The notes under the pieces were generated by a model. It was not told the DNA's origin. It was given only the letters and a program-made list of their open reading frames with translations, and searched no databases. Position numbers and translations under genes: made by a program. This document shows, piece by piece, positions 7,252 through 7,517 of a stretch of DNA of 7,517 nucleotides (position 1 is its first letter; each line of letters opens with the position of its first letter). Where the stretch lies: the NCBI GenBank assembly GCA_044359885.1, contig JBIKLI010000217.1:1-7517 (forward strand), written 5' to 3'. This stretch comes from CAIOSQ01 sp044359885. Its GTDB lineage: Bacteria > Pseudomonadota > Alphaproteobacteria > CACIAM-22H2.

Positions 7252-7517
7252 TCACCCTCCTCCTGTAGCCAGACGATAGCCGCCCGGCGCCGTCAGCAGC
7301 ATCGTGGCGGCTGTCGCGTCGCCCTCCAGCTTTTGCCTCAGACGATAAACATGCGTCTCCAATGTATGCGTATTCACGTCGGCGTTATAGCCCCATATCG
7401 AGCCCAGCAGCGCCTCGCGCGAAACGACCGCGCCGCCCGCGCGATGCAGCAGGCGCAGGATGGCGGTCTCCTTGTCGGTCAGCCGGACCCGCACCCCGCT
7501 GCGGGCATCGATCAGCA
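7252..7517 (-). CDS. OmpR/PhoB-type response regulator, winged-helix DNA-binding domain (N-terminus outside window)
   Basis: Transcription factor fragment: 87 C-terminal residues are visible and the frame stays open to the window edge (LIDARSG precedes the GTG at 7494), so that GTG is internal and not the start. The visible part is a complete trans_reg_C winged helix: RLTDKETAILRLLHRAGGAVV (helices 1 and lead-in), SREALLGSIWGYN, the recognition helix NTHTLETHVYRLRQKLEGD, and the C-terminal wing hairpin LLTAPGGYRLA. The THTLETHVYRLRQK pattern replaces the more common RTVDVHISRLRKK of PhoB/OmpR. Whether a phosphoacceptor receiver domain precedes it is outside the window; family architecture makes it likely. 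The recognition-helix coding region uses more A/T-ending codons than the rest of the window. It is the most upstream visible gene of the minus-strand unit and directly precedes the hydrolase, so the two may act in one response. The promoter and partner kinase are not visible. Confidence 0.88.
   Translation of the reverse strand, partial: LIDARSGVRVRLTDKETAILRLLHRAGGAVVSREALLGSIWGYNADVNTHTLETHVYRLRQKLEGDATAATMLLTAPGGYRLATGGG
7259..7264 (-). promoter_or_regulatory. Strong Shine-Dalgarno for the MBL hydrolase
   Basis: Read on the reverse strand, CAGGAGGAGGGTGAAATG contains a full AGGAGG 8 nt before the ATG at 7250. The repeated GGAGG lies in the last codons of the regulator gene and encodes part of its Gly-rich C-terminus. 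It is by far the best ribosome site in the window, where the other genes have weak or partial ones. Confidence 0.85.

Noticed and set aside
6372..7268. + strand frame of 298 codons opposite the MBL hydrolase
   Set aside because: Motif-free mirror of a gene whose metal ligands are all in place on the minus strand.
7318..7400. Possible internal promoter for the hydrolase within the AT-richer part of the regulator gene
   Set aside because: A TTGGAG element can be read on the minus strand, but no -10-like hexamer sits at a suitable distance, so the match is not better than chance.

Overview
The window is GC-rich, densely coding bacterial chromosome. Strong G/C preference at third codon positions, stop/start overlaps and the kinds of genes present suggest an alphaproteobacterium (a Rhizobiales- or Rhodospirillales-like lineage is my guess; the sequence alone does not settle it). 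Seven protein genes fill it almost completely. The only non-coding bases are gaps of 10, 7, 10 and 1 nt between genes, so there is no room for an intergenic promoter, RNA gene or repeat. I see no mobile element, CRISPR array, tRNA or rRNA.

Left block, + strand, 2-5577: one tightly packed operon for a complete ABC importer of the peptide/nickel/opine (Dpp/Opp) superfamily. In order it encodes a tandem dual-ATPase (5' end outside the window), a 637-residue periplasmic family 5 solute-binding protein, a DppB-type permease and a DppC-type permease. The junctions are a 4-nt GTGA overlap, a 10-nt gap and a 4-nt ATGA overlap, which implies co-transcription and translational coupling. The binding protein would capture a ligand in the periplasm, the two permeases form the channel, and the fused ATPase supplies both nucleotide-binding domains. 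The ligand cannot be read from the sequence. The system belongs to a distinctive subtype: both ATPase halves lack the usual C-terminal cysteine cluster, the binding protein is long, and the second permease has an enlarged first periplasmic loop.

Right block, - strand, 7517 down to 5585: an OmpR/PhoB-type winged-helix regulator (only its C-terminal DNA-binding domain is in the window), then a metallo-beta-lactamase-fold hydrolase starting 1 nt after the regulator's stop with a very strong Shine-Dalgarno sequence inside the regulator gene, then a class I SAM-dependent methyltransferase 10 nt further on. These three look like one transcription unit whose promoter lies beyond the right edge. The two blocks converge, with 7 nt between the stop codons at 5577 and 5585.

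Nothing here amounts to a clear new system. The points most worth a second look are the regulator/hydrolase coupling and the unusual features of the transporter subtype.
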